In this document: positions 1 to 7,196 of the stretch, one piece after another | Numbering within the stretch: the stretch's first letter is position 1 | How the letters are laid out: the number at the start of each line of letters is the position of its first letter | Source: Verrucomicrobia bacterium UBA3761 | GTDB lineage: Bacteria > Verrucomicrobiota > Kiritimatiellia > RFP12 > UBA1067 | NCBI GenBank assembly: GCA_002371135.1 | Contig: DFGB01000074.1 | Location: forward strand, 208 to 16,291 | Direction: 5' to 3' | Length of the DNA stretch: 16,084 nt | Position numbers and translations under genes: made by a program | The notes under the pieces: model-generated | Told to the model about the DNA's origin: nothing | The model's database searches: none | The model's input: the letters and a program-made list of their open reading frames with translations, nothing else

Positions 1-1263
1 CAGCGCTACTGGGGCGAGCCGTTCCCCGTCGTGCACATGGACGACGGCACCACGCAGCTCGTCCCGTCGGAGGACCTTCCGCTGGAACTTCCGGAACTCA
101 CCGACTACAAGCCGACCGGCACGGGCGATCCGCCTCTCGCGAAGGCGACGAACTGGACGCGCTACACGGACCCGAAGACCGGAAAGACCGGATGGCGCGA
201 GACGAACACGATGCCACAGTGGGCCGGCTCCTGCTGGTACTACCTGCGCTACATCGACCCGCACAACGCGCAGGCCTTCTGCGACCGCAGGAAGGAAGCG
301 TACTGGATGCCCGTCGACCTCTACGTCGGCGGCGCGGAACACGCCGTCCTGCACCTCCTCTACGCGCGCTTCTGGCACAAGGTGCTCTTCGACCTCGGCC
401 TCGTCCCCACGCCGGAGCCCTTCCAGCGCCTCGTCAACCAGGGCATGATTCTGGGCCTTGCGTACAAGACTTCGCGCGGCGTCCTCGTGCCGATGGACAA
501 GATCGAATGGCGCGACGGCAAACCCTGGGGCGCCGAGGAAGGCGGCCCGATGGAGGAACTGACAGAGTTCCCCGCCAAGATGTCCAAATCGCTCAAGAAC
601 GTCGTCAACCCCGACGACGTGGTGCGCGATTTCGGCGCCGACTCGCTCAGGCTCTATGAAATGTTCATGGGTCCGCTGCAAGTCGTCAAGCCGTGGCAGA
701 CGAACGGCGTCCGCGGCGTATTCAACTTCCTCAAGCGCGCCAACCGCCTCGTCACGGAAACCGCCGCCAGCGAGCGCGAAATGACGAAGGCCGAAGCGAA
801 GACCCTGAACACCATGGTGAAGAAAGTCGGCGAAGACCTAGACGCGCTTGCGTTTAACACGGCTATTTCCGCCATGATGGTGTTCGTGAACGAGGCCGAG
901 GCCGAAGCGAAGGAGGCGGGCGATCTACCGCGCGCGTTCCTCGAAAAGTTCGTCCTCGCGCTCTCCCCCTTCGCGCCGCACCTCGGCGAGGAGCTCTGGC
1001 AGTTCCTCGGCCACGCGCAGTCGCTCGCCTACGAGCCTTGGCCGGCGTACGACCCGGCCGCGCTCGTCGAGGATGAAATCGAAATCCCCGTCCAGGTGCT
1101 CGGCAAACTCCGCGGCCGCGTCAAGGTCCCCGTCGCCGCCACCCCGGCCGAAATGGAGACCGCCGCGAAGGCATGCCCCGACGTCGCCAAATTCATCGAA
1201 GGCAAGACCATCGTCAAAGTCGTCGCCGTCCCCAAACGCATGGTGAATTTCGTAGTGAGATAA
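1..1263 (+). CDS. leuS: Leucyl-tRNA synthetase, C-terminal part (5' end outside window)
   Basis: Class I aminoacyl-tRNA synthetase that charges tRNA-Leu in the cytoplasm. The frame is open from base 1 (reading QRYWGEPFPVVH), so the gene starts upstream and the HIGH motif lies outside the window. Visible landmarks in family order are RYWGEPFPV, WAGSCWYYLRYIDP, the catalytic-core segment VDLYVGGAEHAVLHLL, and the KMSKS loop, which is exact (AKMSKSLKN, bases 577-591) and followed by VVNPDDVV and GADSLRLYEMFMGPL. After these come the helical anticodon-binding domain and a short C-terminal domain (VQVLGKLRGRVKVPV). The first internal ATG is at 31, but conserved sequence precedes it, so it is not the start. 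The stop TAA (1261-1263) overlaps the next ATG by one base, so leuS and the thyX-like gene are probably cotranscribed. Identification is secure; only the N-terminal half is missing because of the window edge. Confidence 0.97.
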   Translation, partial: QRYWGEPFPVVHMDDGTTQLVPSEDLPLELPELTDYKPTGTGDPPLAKATNWTRYTDPKTGKTGWRETNTMPQWAGSCWYYLRYIDPHNAQAFCDRRKEAYWMPVDLYVGGAEHAVLHLLYARFWHKVLFDLGLVPTPEPFQRLVNQGMILGLAYKTSRGVLVPMDKIEWRDGKPWGAEEGGPMEELTEFPAKMSKSLKNVVNPDDVVRDFGADSLRLYEMFMGPLQVVKPWQTNGVRGVFNFLKRANRLVTETAASEREMTKAEAKTLNTMVKKVGEDLDALAFNTAISAMMVFVNEAEAEAKEAGDLPRAFLEKFVLALSPFAPHLGEELWQFLGHAQSLAYEPWPAYDPAALVEDEIEIPVQVLGKLRGRVKVPVAATPAEMETAAKACPDVAKFIEGKTIVKVVAVPKRMVNFVVR

Positions 1264-1814
1264 TGAAAATTCGCTTCTTGAAAATAAAAGGGACGTGGCG
1301 GGAAGTGGCGGACGCCGCAAGAACCACGATCCGGCGCGACGAGGGCGAGGGAGAGCCTTCCACGAAATGGAAGAAGCGCATCCTCCTAGCCGAGCACTCG
1401 CCCATCCGCAAGCTCTGCTTCAACTGGAAATGGGAGGACCTGCCCTACTGGGTGAGCGTGCATTTCGTCCGCCACAAATACGGCATCGAGCACTTCGTCT
1501 CCACGCAGCGTTCGGACAGGACCGGCGAGGACCGCGCGGCAAAGACGCAAGACGCGCCCGTCGTGCACGAGTGTTTCGCGAACGCGCAGGCGGTGATGTT
1601 CATCTCGCGCCGCCGGCTTTGTTCTCAGGCAAGCCCGGAGACGAGAGCCGCGTGGAAGGCCGTCGTCGAAGCGATTGCCGAAAAGGAGCCGGAGGTCGCC
1701 GCATGCTGCGTGCCGGAATGCGTCTACCGCGGCTTCTGCCCGGAATTCAAATCGTGCGGATTCGTCGACACCCCCGCCTTCAAAGAAGCGGTGGCAAAAT
1801 ACAGAACAGTTTGA
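1263..1814 (+). CDS. thyX: Flavin-dependent thymidylate synthase (ThyX family)
   Basis: 183 aa. ThyX enzymes methylate dUMP to dTMP using FAD, NADPH and methylene-tetrahydrofolate. The ThyX signature RHR-x7-S appears as RHK at residues 70-72 with Ser at 80 (RHKYGIEHFVS), followed by TQRSDR. HSPIR (45-49) matches the conserved HxxP/R region before it. The later NAQAVMFISRRRLC corresponds to the NAR-x-L helix region. The protein ends in an unusual cysteine-rich segment (Cys148, 149, 153, 159 and 165, in VPECVYRGFCPEFKSCGF), which may mark a divergent ThyX subfamily; metal binding is possible but unproven. The start is the ATG overlapping the leuS stop (TAATG); upstream in-frame ATGs lie deep inside leuS. 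gpmI follows after 21 bases. The third signature residue is Lys rather than Arg, so activity should be treated as likely rather than certain. Confidence 0.7.
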   Translation: MKIRFLKIKGTWREVADAARTTIRRDEGEGEPSTKWKKRILLAEHSPIRKLCFNWKWEDLPYWVSVHFVRHKYGIEHFVSTQRSDRTGEDRAAKTQDAPVVHECFANAQAVMFISRRRLCSQASPETRAAWKAVVEAIAEKEPEVAACCVPECVYRGFCPEFKSCGFVDTPAFKEAVAKYRTV

Positions 1815-1835
1815 CAACAAAAGGAAAAACGACAA

Positions 1836-3422
1836 ATGAGACCAGTAGTTTTGATTATTCGCGACGGATGGGGCGTGAACGAGCGCGCCGACGGCAACAG
1901 CGTCTACGGCGCCAAGACGCCCGTGATCGACCAGATTCGCGCCCGCTATCCCCACTGCCTGCTCGACTGCTGCGGCGAGGCCGTCGGCCTGCCCGACGGC
2001 TACCAGGGTTCGTCTGAAGTCGGCCACTTGAACATGGGCGCCGGACGCATCGTAATCCAGGAACTCAAGCGCATCGACGACGGTCTTTCCTCCGGCGAGC
2101 TTTTCAAGAGCCCGAAGTGGCAGAACCTCATCGCACAGTGGAAGAAGAACAACTCGCAATTCCACTTCTTCGGCCTTCTCCAGGACGAGGGCGTCCACGC
2201 CCACCAGGAGCACCTCTTCAAGTTGATGAAGCGCGCGCGCGCCGAGTTCCCCGAAGGCCGCATCGTCGTGCATCCGTTCCTAGACGGCCGCGACACGCCC
2301 CCGCGCTCGACCCTCGAATACATCGCCCGCCTCAAACAGGAACTTGCTTCCGTCGGCAACGCCGTCATCGGAACCGCGATGGGCCGCTACTACGGCATGG
2401 ACCGCGTAAAGAACTGGAAACTCACGAGCGAGGCCTACGACTGCATCGTCTCCTGCAAAGGCAAAAAGGCCGCAGCGATCGAGGACGCCGTCAAGGCTGA
2501 ATACGAAAGCGGCCTCACGCCCGACGGCACTCCGATGACCGACGAGTACATCCCGTGCTACGTCATCGGCGGCTACGAAGGCATGAAGGACGGCGACGTC
2601 GTGATGCACACGAACTACCGCCAGGACCGCGCCATCCAGCTCACGCAGGCGTTCGTCTGCGACGACTACGCCGGCGAGCGCTCCGCCCGCCCCAAAGTCA
2701 CGTTCCTCGGCTTCACGCGCTACTGGGACGAGTTCGAGGACTACCTCCTCGGCGCGATGGGCGCCGGTGGCGGCATGGACAACCTGCTCGGCGAAGTCGT
2801 CTCCCGCGCCGGCATAAGGCAACTCCGCCTCGCGGAAACCCAGAAATTCCGCCACGTCACGTCGTTCTTCAACGGCAAATCCACCACGCCTTCAGAAGGC
2901 GAGGACCAGGTGGAGGTCAAGAGCCGCTTCGACCCCGCCACGTTCGCTTCGCATCCCGAGATGGACGCCTACAACGTCACGGACGAACTGCTCAAGCGTC
3001 TTGAGTCGAACCCCTACGGCTTCATCGTCGTCAACTACGCCAACTGCGATATGGTGGGCCACACGGGCGACCAGGCCGCCGCGACACGCGCCGTCGAAGT
3101 GACCGACGAGTGCATCGGCAAGATCCTCCCGCGCCTGATGGAACTCGACGCGCATGTGCTCATCTTCGCCGACCACGGCAACGCCGAACAGATGGTCGAC
3201 TACAAGTCCGGCCTCGCGAAAACCTCGCACACGCTCAACCTCGTCGACTGCTTCTACGTCGCGAACGACGCGCCCGGCGTGCGCCTGACGCCGCTTGCGA
3301 AGCTCTCCGCCATCGCGCCCACGGCGCTCCAGATGCTCGGTCTCCCCGTCCCGCCGGAGATGACCACCCCGTCTCTCCTCGCCGGCAAGGAGCCCTGGTC
3401 CAAGACCGCCCTCGCGGTCTAA
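1836..3422 (+). CDS. gpmI: 2,3-bisphosphoglycerate-independent phosphoglycerate mutase
   Basis: 528 aa, usual length for the family. It interconverts 3- and 2-phosphoglycerate in glycolysis/gluconeogenesis and is a di-manganese alkaline-phosphatase-fold enzyme of the cytoplasm. Landmarks: N-terminal metal Asp10 in IIRDGWG; the phosphoserine nucleophile Ser60 in GSSEVGHLNMGAGR; the substrate loop segment HPFLDGRDTPPRS; and C-terminal metal ligands Asp405 and His409 (DMVGHTGD), Asp446 and His447 (FADHGNAEQM) and His465 (SHTLNLV). All expected catalytic and metal residues are present. The start is ATG at 1836, preceded by AAGGA at 1821-1825 with a 10-base spacer, directly after the thyX-like gene. 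A perfect 11-bp hairpin lies 23 bases after the stop. Arg9 in place of the more usual hydrophobic residue before DGWG is a small oddity. Confidence 0.97.
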   Translation: MRPVVLIIRDGWGVNERADGNSVYGAKTPVIDQIRARYPHCLLDCCGEAVGLPDGYQGSSEVGHLNMGAGRIVIQELKRIDDGLSSGELFKSPKWQNLIAQWKKNNSQFHFFGLLQDEGVHAHQEHLFKLMKRARAEFPEGRIVVHPFLDGRDTPPRSTLEYIARLKQELASVGNAVIGTAMGRYYGMDRVKNWKLTSEAYDCIVSCKGKKAAAIEDAVKAEYESGLTPDGTPMTDEYIPCYVIGGYEGMKDGDVVMHTNYRQDRAIQLTQAFVCDDYAGERSARPKVTFLGFTRYWDEFEDYLLGAMGAGGGMDNLLGEVVSRAGIRQLRLAETQKFRHVTSFFNGKSTTPSEGEDQVEVKSRFDPATFASHPEMDAYNVTDELLKRLESNPYGFIVVNYANCDMVGHTGDQAAATRAVEVTDECIGKILPRLMELDAHVLIFADHGNAEQMVDYKSGLAKTSHTLNLVDCFYVANDAPGVRLTPLAKLSAIAPTALQMLGLPVPPEMTTPSLLAGKEPWSKTALAV

Positions 3423-3445
3423 GTGGTAAAACAGGAGACAGGAAG

Positions 3446-3477
3446 CGCTCTAGCCGTGCTTTGCCGCGGCTAGAGCG
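3446..3477. terminator. Strong hairpin between convergent genes
   Basis: A perfect 11-bp inverted repeat (CGCTCTAGCCG / CGGCTAGAGCG) with a 10-base loop starts 23 bases after the gpmI stop and lies before the end of the convergent chaperone-like gene. There is no T run on the + side. On the - side the stem is followed by a C/T-rich stretch with TTTT. It probably ends transcription in one or both directions, but a textbook intrinsic terminator is not shown. Confidence 0.6.
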
Positions 3478-3520
3478 TCAAGGAGGCGCGGCTGAAGAAT
3501 GGCCTTCCCTCTTCCCTCTT

Positions 3521-3985
3521 CTACACCTGTATAAAATGCGGCTCGATGACGCTGTCGTCTTGGGGCGTGGCGCTTGAGGCGGCACCGGCGCGTTCAGAGT
3601 CGAGGCGGTCGGCGAGCGCCGTCGCAAATGCGACGAATTTCTCGAAAGCCGCTGGAAACTCCGCGGCGACGAGCCGCTCAAGCGCGAAAACCTCAAACGC
3701 GGCGATGAAACCCGTCTCCGGGTCGCGCGCGACGGCGGGCAGACCGTCGTGCATGAGGCCGAAACCGAGGTTAAGCAAATCCTCGACGAGCTTGCGCGAC
3801 GGAGACGCCGGGAGATCGTCCGCGACAAGCGCCGAGACGACGAGCCTGTCGCCAGGCCCGTCGCGGCGGATGGTGAACGGCTGCTCGCCGATCATGATTT
3901 CGCACGAGTCGTCCCGGAACTCGAGCGGCAGCGCAAGATGGTTCGAGAGCACGGAAAGCGCGGCTTCGACAGCTCCGGTATTCAT
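3521..3985 (-). CDS. CesT/Tir-type secretion chaperone-like protein
   Basis: 154 aa, close to the 130-150 aa of class I type III secretion chaperones. These bind one effector in the cytoplasm and keep it secretion-competent. The pattern of the CesT family can be followed: N-terminal helix (GAVEAALSVLSNHLALPLEF), a beta strand pair (SCEIMIGEQPFTI, DRLVVSALV), a helix (SRKLVEDLLNLGF), then LPAVARDPETGFIAAFEV and a final amphipathic helix (PAAFEKFVAFATALADRL). The chain is acidic overall. ATG at 3985-3983 is chosen because it overlaps the upstream stop as ATGA and is preceded by a GGAGGGG Shine-Dalgarno seven bases away; the frame is open to 4060 but lacks a comparable site. It is translationally coupled to the 682-aa gene, its likely client. 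The family call is by pattern recognition only; a generic YbjN/CesT-like fold is an alternative. Confidence 0.6.
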   Translation of the reverse strand: MNTGAVEAALSVLSNHLALPLEFRDDSCEIMIGEQPFTIRRDGPGDRLVVSALVADDLPASPSRKLVEDLLNLGFGLMHDGLPAVARDPETGFIAAFEVFALERLVAAEFPAAFEKFVAFATALADRLDSERAGAASSATPQDDSVIEPHFIQV

Positions 3986-6030
3986 GCCGCCACCCCCTCC
4001 TTCTGGCCGGGATCGCGGATGAACTCGGAGCGGTCGATTTTGCCGTAGTGCTCTATGCACAAAAGCAGAGTGCCGAAACCCTTGTGGAGGGTGGATTCTG
4101 CATGTCCGCCTGCGCGGTGGCCCATGTCGTAGTCGAAGTTGTCGGTGAAGAGACGCCCGTTGAACATGATTTTGTTCAGATTCTCCTTGCAGGAAACGGA
4201 GACTTTCTGGCCGTCCTTCGGTTTTATGCCGCGCTCGACCATAGCCTCGATCGTCTTGGCGATGGCCGCCTTTGCCTTCGCAACGTCCACGATCTTGTCC
4301 TTGAATGTAAACTTGAGCATATGGGCGCAGCGAGCCGCTTTTGCGTCAAGGTCGGCAAGGACGTTCGCGGCCCTGTCGCCGCGCGAATGCTCGACGCCGC
4401 GGGCGAGCAGGAAGACGAGCCTCTCGCCGTCGTTGATTTTATCTTTGTAGGCGGCCGTGCCGAAGTTTGCAACGAAGCGCTTGAAGTTGACATCCGTGTC
4501 GTTGTCGTCGAGCGCCTCCGTGGTTATGATGTCGCGCATCACCTTGCGCACCGCCTCCTCGAACTTGTCGTCGGGCATGTCGATGCCGGAGTGGACCTCT
4601 TTGCGGACGGTACGCACGAGTTTCGCCATTTCGTCCGCGTTGCCGGAGAAGTACTTGGCGGCGTCTATCACGCCCTTCGCGCACATATCCTGCTTGGTGG
4701 CGAACTTCACTTTGCTTACGGTCCTCGTCTTGTTCTCGACCAAGCCCATGACGAGGGCGTCCTCCATGTACATGTCGACGAACTTGTCGAAGTTCTTGTC
4801 GATGTCGAAGGCGGAGACGGGTTTCTTGAACGGCTTGCCCTCCTTGTCCACGAGCGTGGTGACGGTCCACTTGTCGTTTTCTTTCGAGACGGACGTGATC
4901 GGTCGCAACGCGCCGCAAAGGTTCTCGTAAAGGGCGCTCTTGCCCTCGGCCTCGAGTTTCTTGCGGATGAGCGGAGCGATGTCGTCGTTCTTCGAAAGCA
5001 GGATTTCTTCCACCTTGTTCGTGATGCACGACTCTATCGCCTCGGCGTCCGTTATGCCGTCCGCGGCGCACTTGACGCGGACGGCGGCCTCGCACTCCTT
5101 GCGGGCGGCCTCGCGGAACGGCGCCTTCACCTCGTCGGCGAGCACGTTGAACTCGGCCGTGGCGCTGTAGGCGAGGTCGTCCTTTTCCTCCGAACGCCCG
5201 GCGGAGGCGATGTTCATCGCGCGTTCGATGTAGTTCTGGATATTGTCGGACTTGGCCTCGACGCAGGCGCCGTCCAGCTTGCGCAGGAAATCGATCGCCT
5301 GCGTGTTCTTGTCGGTCATGCCGTTCACGGCCGAGAGGAAGCCGTCGATCACGGTGTCGATCATGTTCAGGACGTAGCGCTTGATCTCCTGTTCGCTCTT
5401 GCCGACGTTGTTATCGGCGGTGTGTGTCATGAAACCGGCCGCGCAGACGAGGCGGTCGCATTCCATGCCGGATGGGATATTCGTGAGCTGATTGCGCAAG
5501 GCGGCAAGTTTACCGATTTCGCCGAGACGGGTGAGGAGTTTGGACATGTTGGGCGGCATCGTGTCGCCGGCGAGGATGCGCTCCAGGCGCTCCACGCCTT
5601 CGTCCGAGAGCGCGACGTACGCGTCCGGCATCGCGTATGCCTTCATGATCTCCTTTGGATACTGGATGCCGCCGGAGTCTATCTTCTCGCGATTGTCGTA
5701 GAGAATATCGATTATGCTGTCGATCGCCTTGTCCACGGCCCCGGTGTTGGGGTTGTTCTTGAACCCGCCGGCCTTCATCTGGTCCGCCACCATCGAGTCG
5801 TATTGCGCCTGGAGCGTCTGCGTGAAACGCGAGAGCGTGTTGGAGCGGAACAGGTTCGTGAACCAGTTGCCGCTCACGAAGCGGGCGTTCACCTTGCCGT
5901 CGGCGAACGTGACGTCGAATGTGTTGTGGTTCACTTGAATCCGCCCGTTCTGCGGCTTCACCCCATCGGCGGCGAGGAAGTGATCCTTGAACGATACGTT
6001 GGCGATTTTATCTACTGTCGGCATTGGCAT
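3982..6030 (-). CDS. Unrecognised 682-aa protein, candidate secreted effector
   Basis: No family recognised. The chain is mainly helical and charged, with no signal peptide, no membrane segment and no obvious repeats. The N-terminus (MPMPTVDKIANVSFKDHFL) is followed by a strand-rich stretch (RIQVNHNTFDVTFADGKV) and then long helices. Scattered Cys residues do not form an evident metal site. The ATG at 6030-6028 is preferred: GGGAG (6043-6039) lies 8 bases upstream, and a perfect sigma70 promoter starts transcription near 6120. The longer frame back to 6180 would run through that promoter. The stop overlaps the chaperone-like gene in ATGA, so both products are made from one message in linked amounts. 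A large orphan gene coupled to a CesT-like chaperone is the usual effector/chaperone arrangement, hence the inference of a type III-type secreted substrate. No secretion apparatus gene is in the window. Confidence 0.6.
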   Translation of the reverse strand: MPMPTVDKIANVSFKDHFLAADGVKPQNGRIQVNHNTFDVTFADGKVNARFVSGNWFTNLFRSNTLSRFTQTLQAQYDSMVADQMKAGGFKNNPNTGAVDKAIDSIIDILYDNREKIDSGGIQYPKEIMKAYAMPDAYVALSDEGVERLERILAGDTMPPNMSKLLTRLGEIGKLAALRNQLTNIPSGMECDRLVCAAGFMTHTADNNVGKSEQEIKRYVLNMIDTVIDGFLSAVNGMTDKNTQAIDFLRKLDGACVEAKSDNIQNYIERAMNIASAGRSEEKDDLAYSATAEFNVLADEVKAPFREAARKECEAAVRVKCAADGITDAEAIESCITNKVEEILLSKNDDIAPLIRKKLEAEGKSALYENLCGALRPITSVSKENDKWTVTTLVDKEGKPFKKPVSAFDIDKNFDKFVDMYMEDALVMGLVENKTRTVSKVKFATKQDMCAKGVIDAAKYFSGNADEMAKLVRTVRKEVHSGIDMPDDKFEEAVRKVMRDIITTEALDDNDTDVNFKRFVANFGTAAYKDKINDGERLVFLLARGVEHSRGDRAANVLADLDAKAARCAHMLKFTFKDKIVDVAKAKAAIAKTIEAMVERGIKPKDGQKVSVSCKENLNKIMFNGRLFTDNFDYDMGHRAGGHAESTLHKGFGTLLLCIEHYGKIDRSEFIRDPGQKEGVAA

Positions 6031-6126
6031 GGCGCAAACTCCCTTCTTTATGTTCTGACACTCTGTATACACGGCACTCAGAGGAAAGTTACATACCAAA
6101 CACCCCCTTCGCGCCGTATCGAGTGT

Positions 6127-6155
6127 ATTATACAATTTGCGTTTTCGCTTGTCAA
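6127..6155 (-). promoter_or_regulatory. Consensus sigma70 promoter of the effector-like operon
   Basis: Reading the minus strand: TTGACA (6155-6150), 17-base spacer, TATAAT (6132-6127). Both hexamers and the spacing are exact consensus. Transcription would start near 6120, giving a leader of about 90 bases before the ATG at 6030. Confidence 0.9.
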
Positions 6156-6188
6156 TAGCGCCGCCGCTGGAGTTTACCAATTTTTCGA

Positions 6189-6246
6189 TGTGCCGCTTCT
6201 AAAAGTAAACTTGATTTTGTTGAAGTTTACTTTTAGAAGCGGCACA
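6189..6246. repeat. Perfect 24-bp inverted repeat between divergent promoters
   Basis: Arms 6189-6212 and 6223-6246 are exact reverse complements (24 of 24; the left arm begins TGTGCCGCTTC and ends GTAAACTT) around a 10-base loop. The repeat sits 33 bases from the leftward -35 hexamer and 37 bases from the rightward one. It codes for nothing evident. It could be a two-sided operator, a miniature palindromic element, or a transcription barrier between the two operons. No T run flanks it. Confidence 0.9.
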
Positions 6247-6283
6247 GGGGATGAAAATCTTGCAAAAACGCTGGGTGTCCCTA

Positions 6284-6312
6284 TTGCTAAATTGTCCTGG
6301 AAATGCTATAAT
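6284..6312 (+). promoter_or_regulatory. Rightward promoter TTGCTA-17-TATAAT
   Basis: TTGCTA (6284-6289, four of six consensus positions), a 17-base spacer and a perfect TATAAT (6307-6312). The predicted start is near 6319, where the sequence CAAAAAGTG begins. The same transcribed-start motif recurs after the TATAAT at 8201. It would drive the small ORFs and the basic protein/Fic pair. Confidence 0.65.
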
Positions 6313-6338
6313 TCCTTTCAAAAAGTGTGGGTGGACGC

Positions 6339-6419
6339 ATGGATATGCCGTGTTACATTTGCAAGACGATTGCTTGCGGCATCAATCCGGCACAAGACGG
6401 TCGTTGTGACATCGTTTGA
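6339..6419 (+). CDS. Possible 26-aa Cys-rich small ORF
   Basis: ATG at 6339, 27 bases downstream of a good TATAAT, encodes MDMPCYICKTIACG then INPAQDGRCDIV and a TGA. It contains CxxC and two further Cys. A GGTGG stretch close upstream is a poor Shine-Dalgarno. It may be a leader peptide, a small Cys protein, or the remnant of a gene start. Evidence is position after a promoter only. Confidence 0.2.
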   Translation: MDMPCYICKTIACGINPAQDGRCDIV

Positions 6420-6451
6420 CGGTTGGATCATTGTCGAGCAGAAAGTGAATA

Positions 6452-6541
6452 ATGAATGACAACTCTACATCATGCGCACTTGCGCCTGCCGTAATAATTC
6501 CGGATTTCAAGAGGGATGAGGAAATCAATGACAGTCAATAA
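6452..6541 (+). CDS. Possible 29-aa small ORF overlapping the basic-protein start
   Basis: ATG at 6452 follows CAGAAAGTGAAT, a 12-base string that also stands just before the start at 8230. The peptide (MNDNSTSCALAPAVIIP, then DFKRDEEINDSQ) is unrecognised. Its stop (6539-6541) lies 11-13 bases after the ATG at 6528, so translation of the two could be coupled. It may also be chance. Confidence 0.25.
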   Translation: MNDNSTSCALAPAVIIPDFKRDEEINDSQ

Positions 6542-7196
6542 ACAAAACAAGCTAAAGAAAAGTCGAAAGAAGCGTATCGATGCGAGCGAGTCTATCCAGC
6601 ATTTGACAAGGTCAATACAATTGCTTTCTCGTGCCGACAGAGAGTTGCGCGATGTGGCAAAGCGACTGTCTTTTGCCACCGAAGATGTGCAATCAGAGAT
6701 GGCAGCTCATGTAATCAGTAGAATTGGTGAGGCTTACGCTACACTAGAAGAGTTGCAGTACGAATTTTTGAAGGCGGTTCAGACATCACCAAGAAGGGAT
6801 TGTTTCCCTCAAGAAGAACGTATTTTATCTCAAAACCTGAAAATGCCAAAGAGCTTGATTGCTAGGCGGAGGGAAAGACGAAGAAGGAACGGACTGAAAC
6901 CTAAGGGGTGGAAGCTAAAGCCAACTAGTGAAGAAGAACGACAGAAATATATTGAATGGTTGAATAGTTACCTCAACCCGCAGAGGTATGAGGAAAAGAT
7001 TCGGTCTGATGAGCGCGCACAGATAGAACGATATTATATGGAGAATTTTGGACTTAACCCATTGATATTTACGATGGCCGAGGCTTGCGGAGAAAGGCGA
7101 TTGATAGTTCAATATGTCGCGAAAGAAAAGAAATGGACTTGTAAAGTAAAGTCGTTTGAAACCATGATGAAAAAAACGAGAGTTGAAAGGAAATGA
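6528..7196 (+). CDS. Unrecognised basic protein, Fic partner by coupling
   Basis: 222 aa from ATG 6528 (226 aa from ATG 6516). I prefer 6528 because AGGA (6519-6522) gives a 5-base spacer, while the only purine-rich site before 6516 abuts the ATG. Strongly basic and Arg/Lys-rich at the N-terminus (NKLKKSRKKRIDASE) and centre (LIARRRERRRRNGLKPKG). Predicted helices at about residues 20-85, then WLNSYLNPQRYEEKIRSDER and a C-terminal strand-like region (ERRLIVQYVAKEKKWTCKV). No family recognised; nucleic-acid binding is plausible from charge alone. Codons are AT-rich compared with the core genes and with the Fic gene. The stop overlaps the Fic ATG as ATGA with AAAGGA upstream, so the two are translated together. 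It could be an antitoxin-like partner, a target or an independent defence gene. Confidence 0.7.
   Translation: MTVNKQNKLKKSRKKRIDASESIQHLTRSIQLLSRADRELRDVAKRLSFATEDVQSEMAAHVISRIGEAYATLEELQYEFLKAVQTSPRRDCFPQEERILSQNLKMPKSLIARRRERRRRNGLKPKGWKLKPTSEEERQKYIEWLNSYLNPQRYEEKIRSDERAQIERYYMENFGLNPLIFTMAEACGERRLIVQYVAKEKKWTCKVKSFETMMKKTRVERK

Noticed and set aside
1386..2273. Long minus-strand frame across thyX and gpmI
   Set aside because: Both sense genes carry intact family motifs; the antisense frame has low-complexity shadow composition.
6031..6180. Longer start (ATG 6180) for the effector-like protein
   Set aside because: It would lie upstream of the predicted transcription start of a perfect promoter, so it cannot be in that message. 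ATG 6030 has a good ribosome site.
4048..6459. A long open frame on the + strand (803 codons) opposite the effector-like gene
   Set aside because: It is the antisense image of a GC-rich gene: composition is dominated by Val/His/Leu/Arg/Asp strings, it has no Shine-Dalgarno, and it runs through the leftward promoter and the inverted repeat. The minus-strand gene has promoter, ribosome site and coupled neighbour.
6339..6469. Read-through of the TGA at 6417 giving a longer Cys-rich peptide, possibly selenoprotein or recoding
   Set aside because: The extension is only about 16 codons, with no recognisable SECIS hairpin and no known family. A chance frame is more likely.
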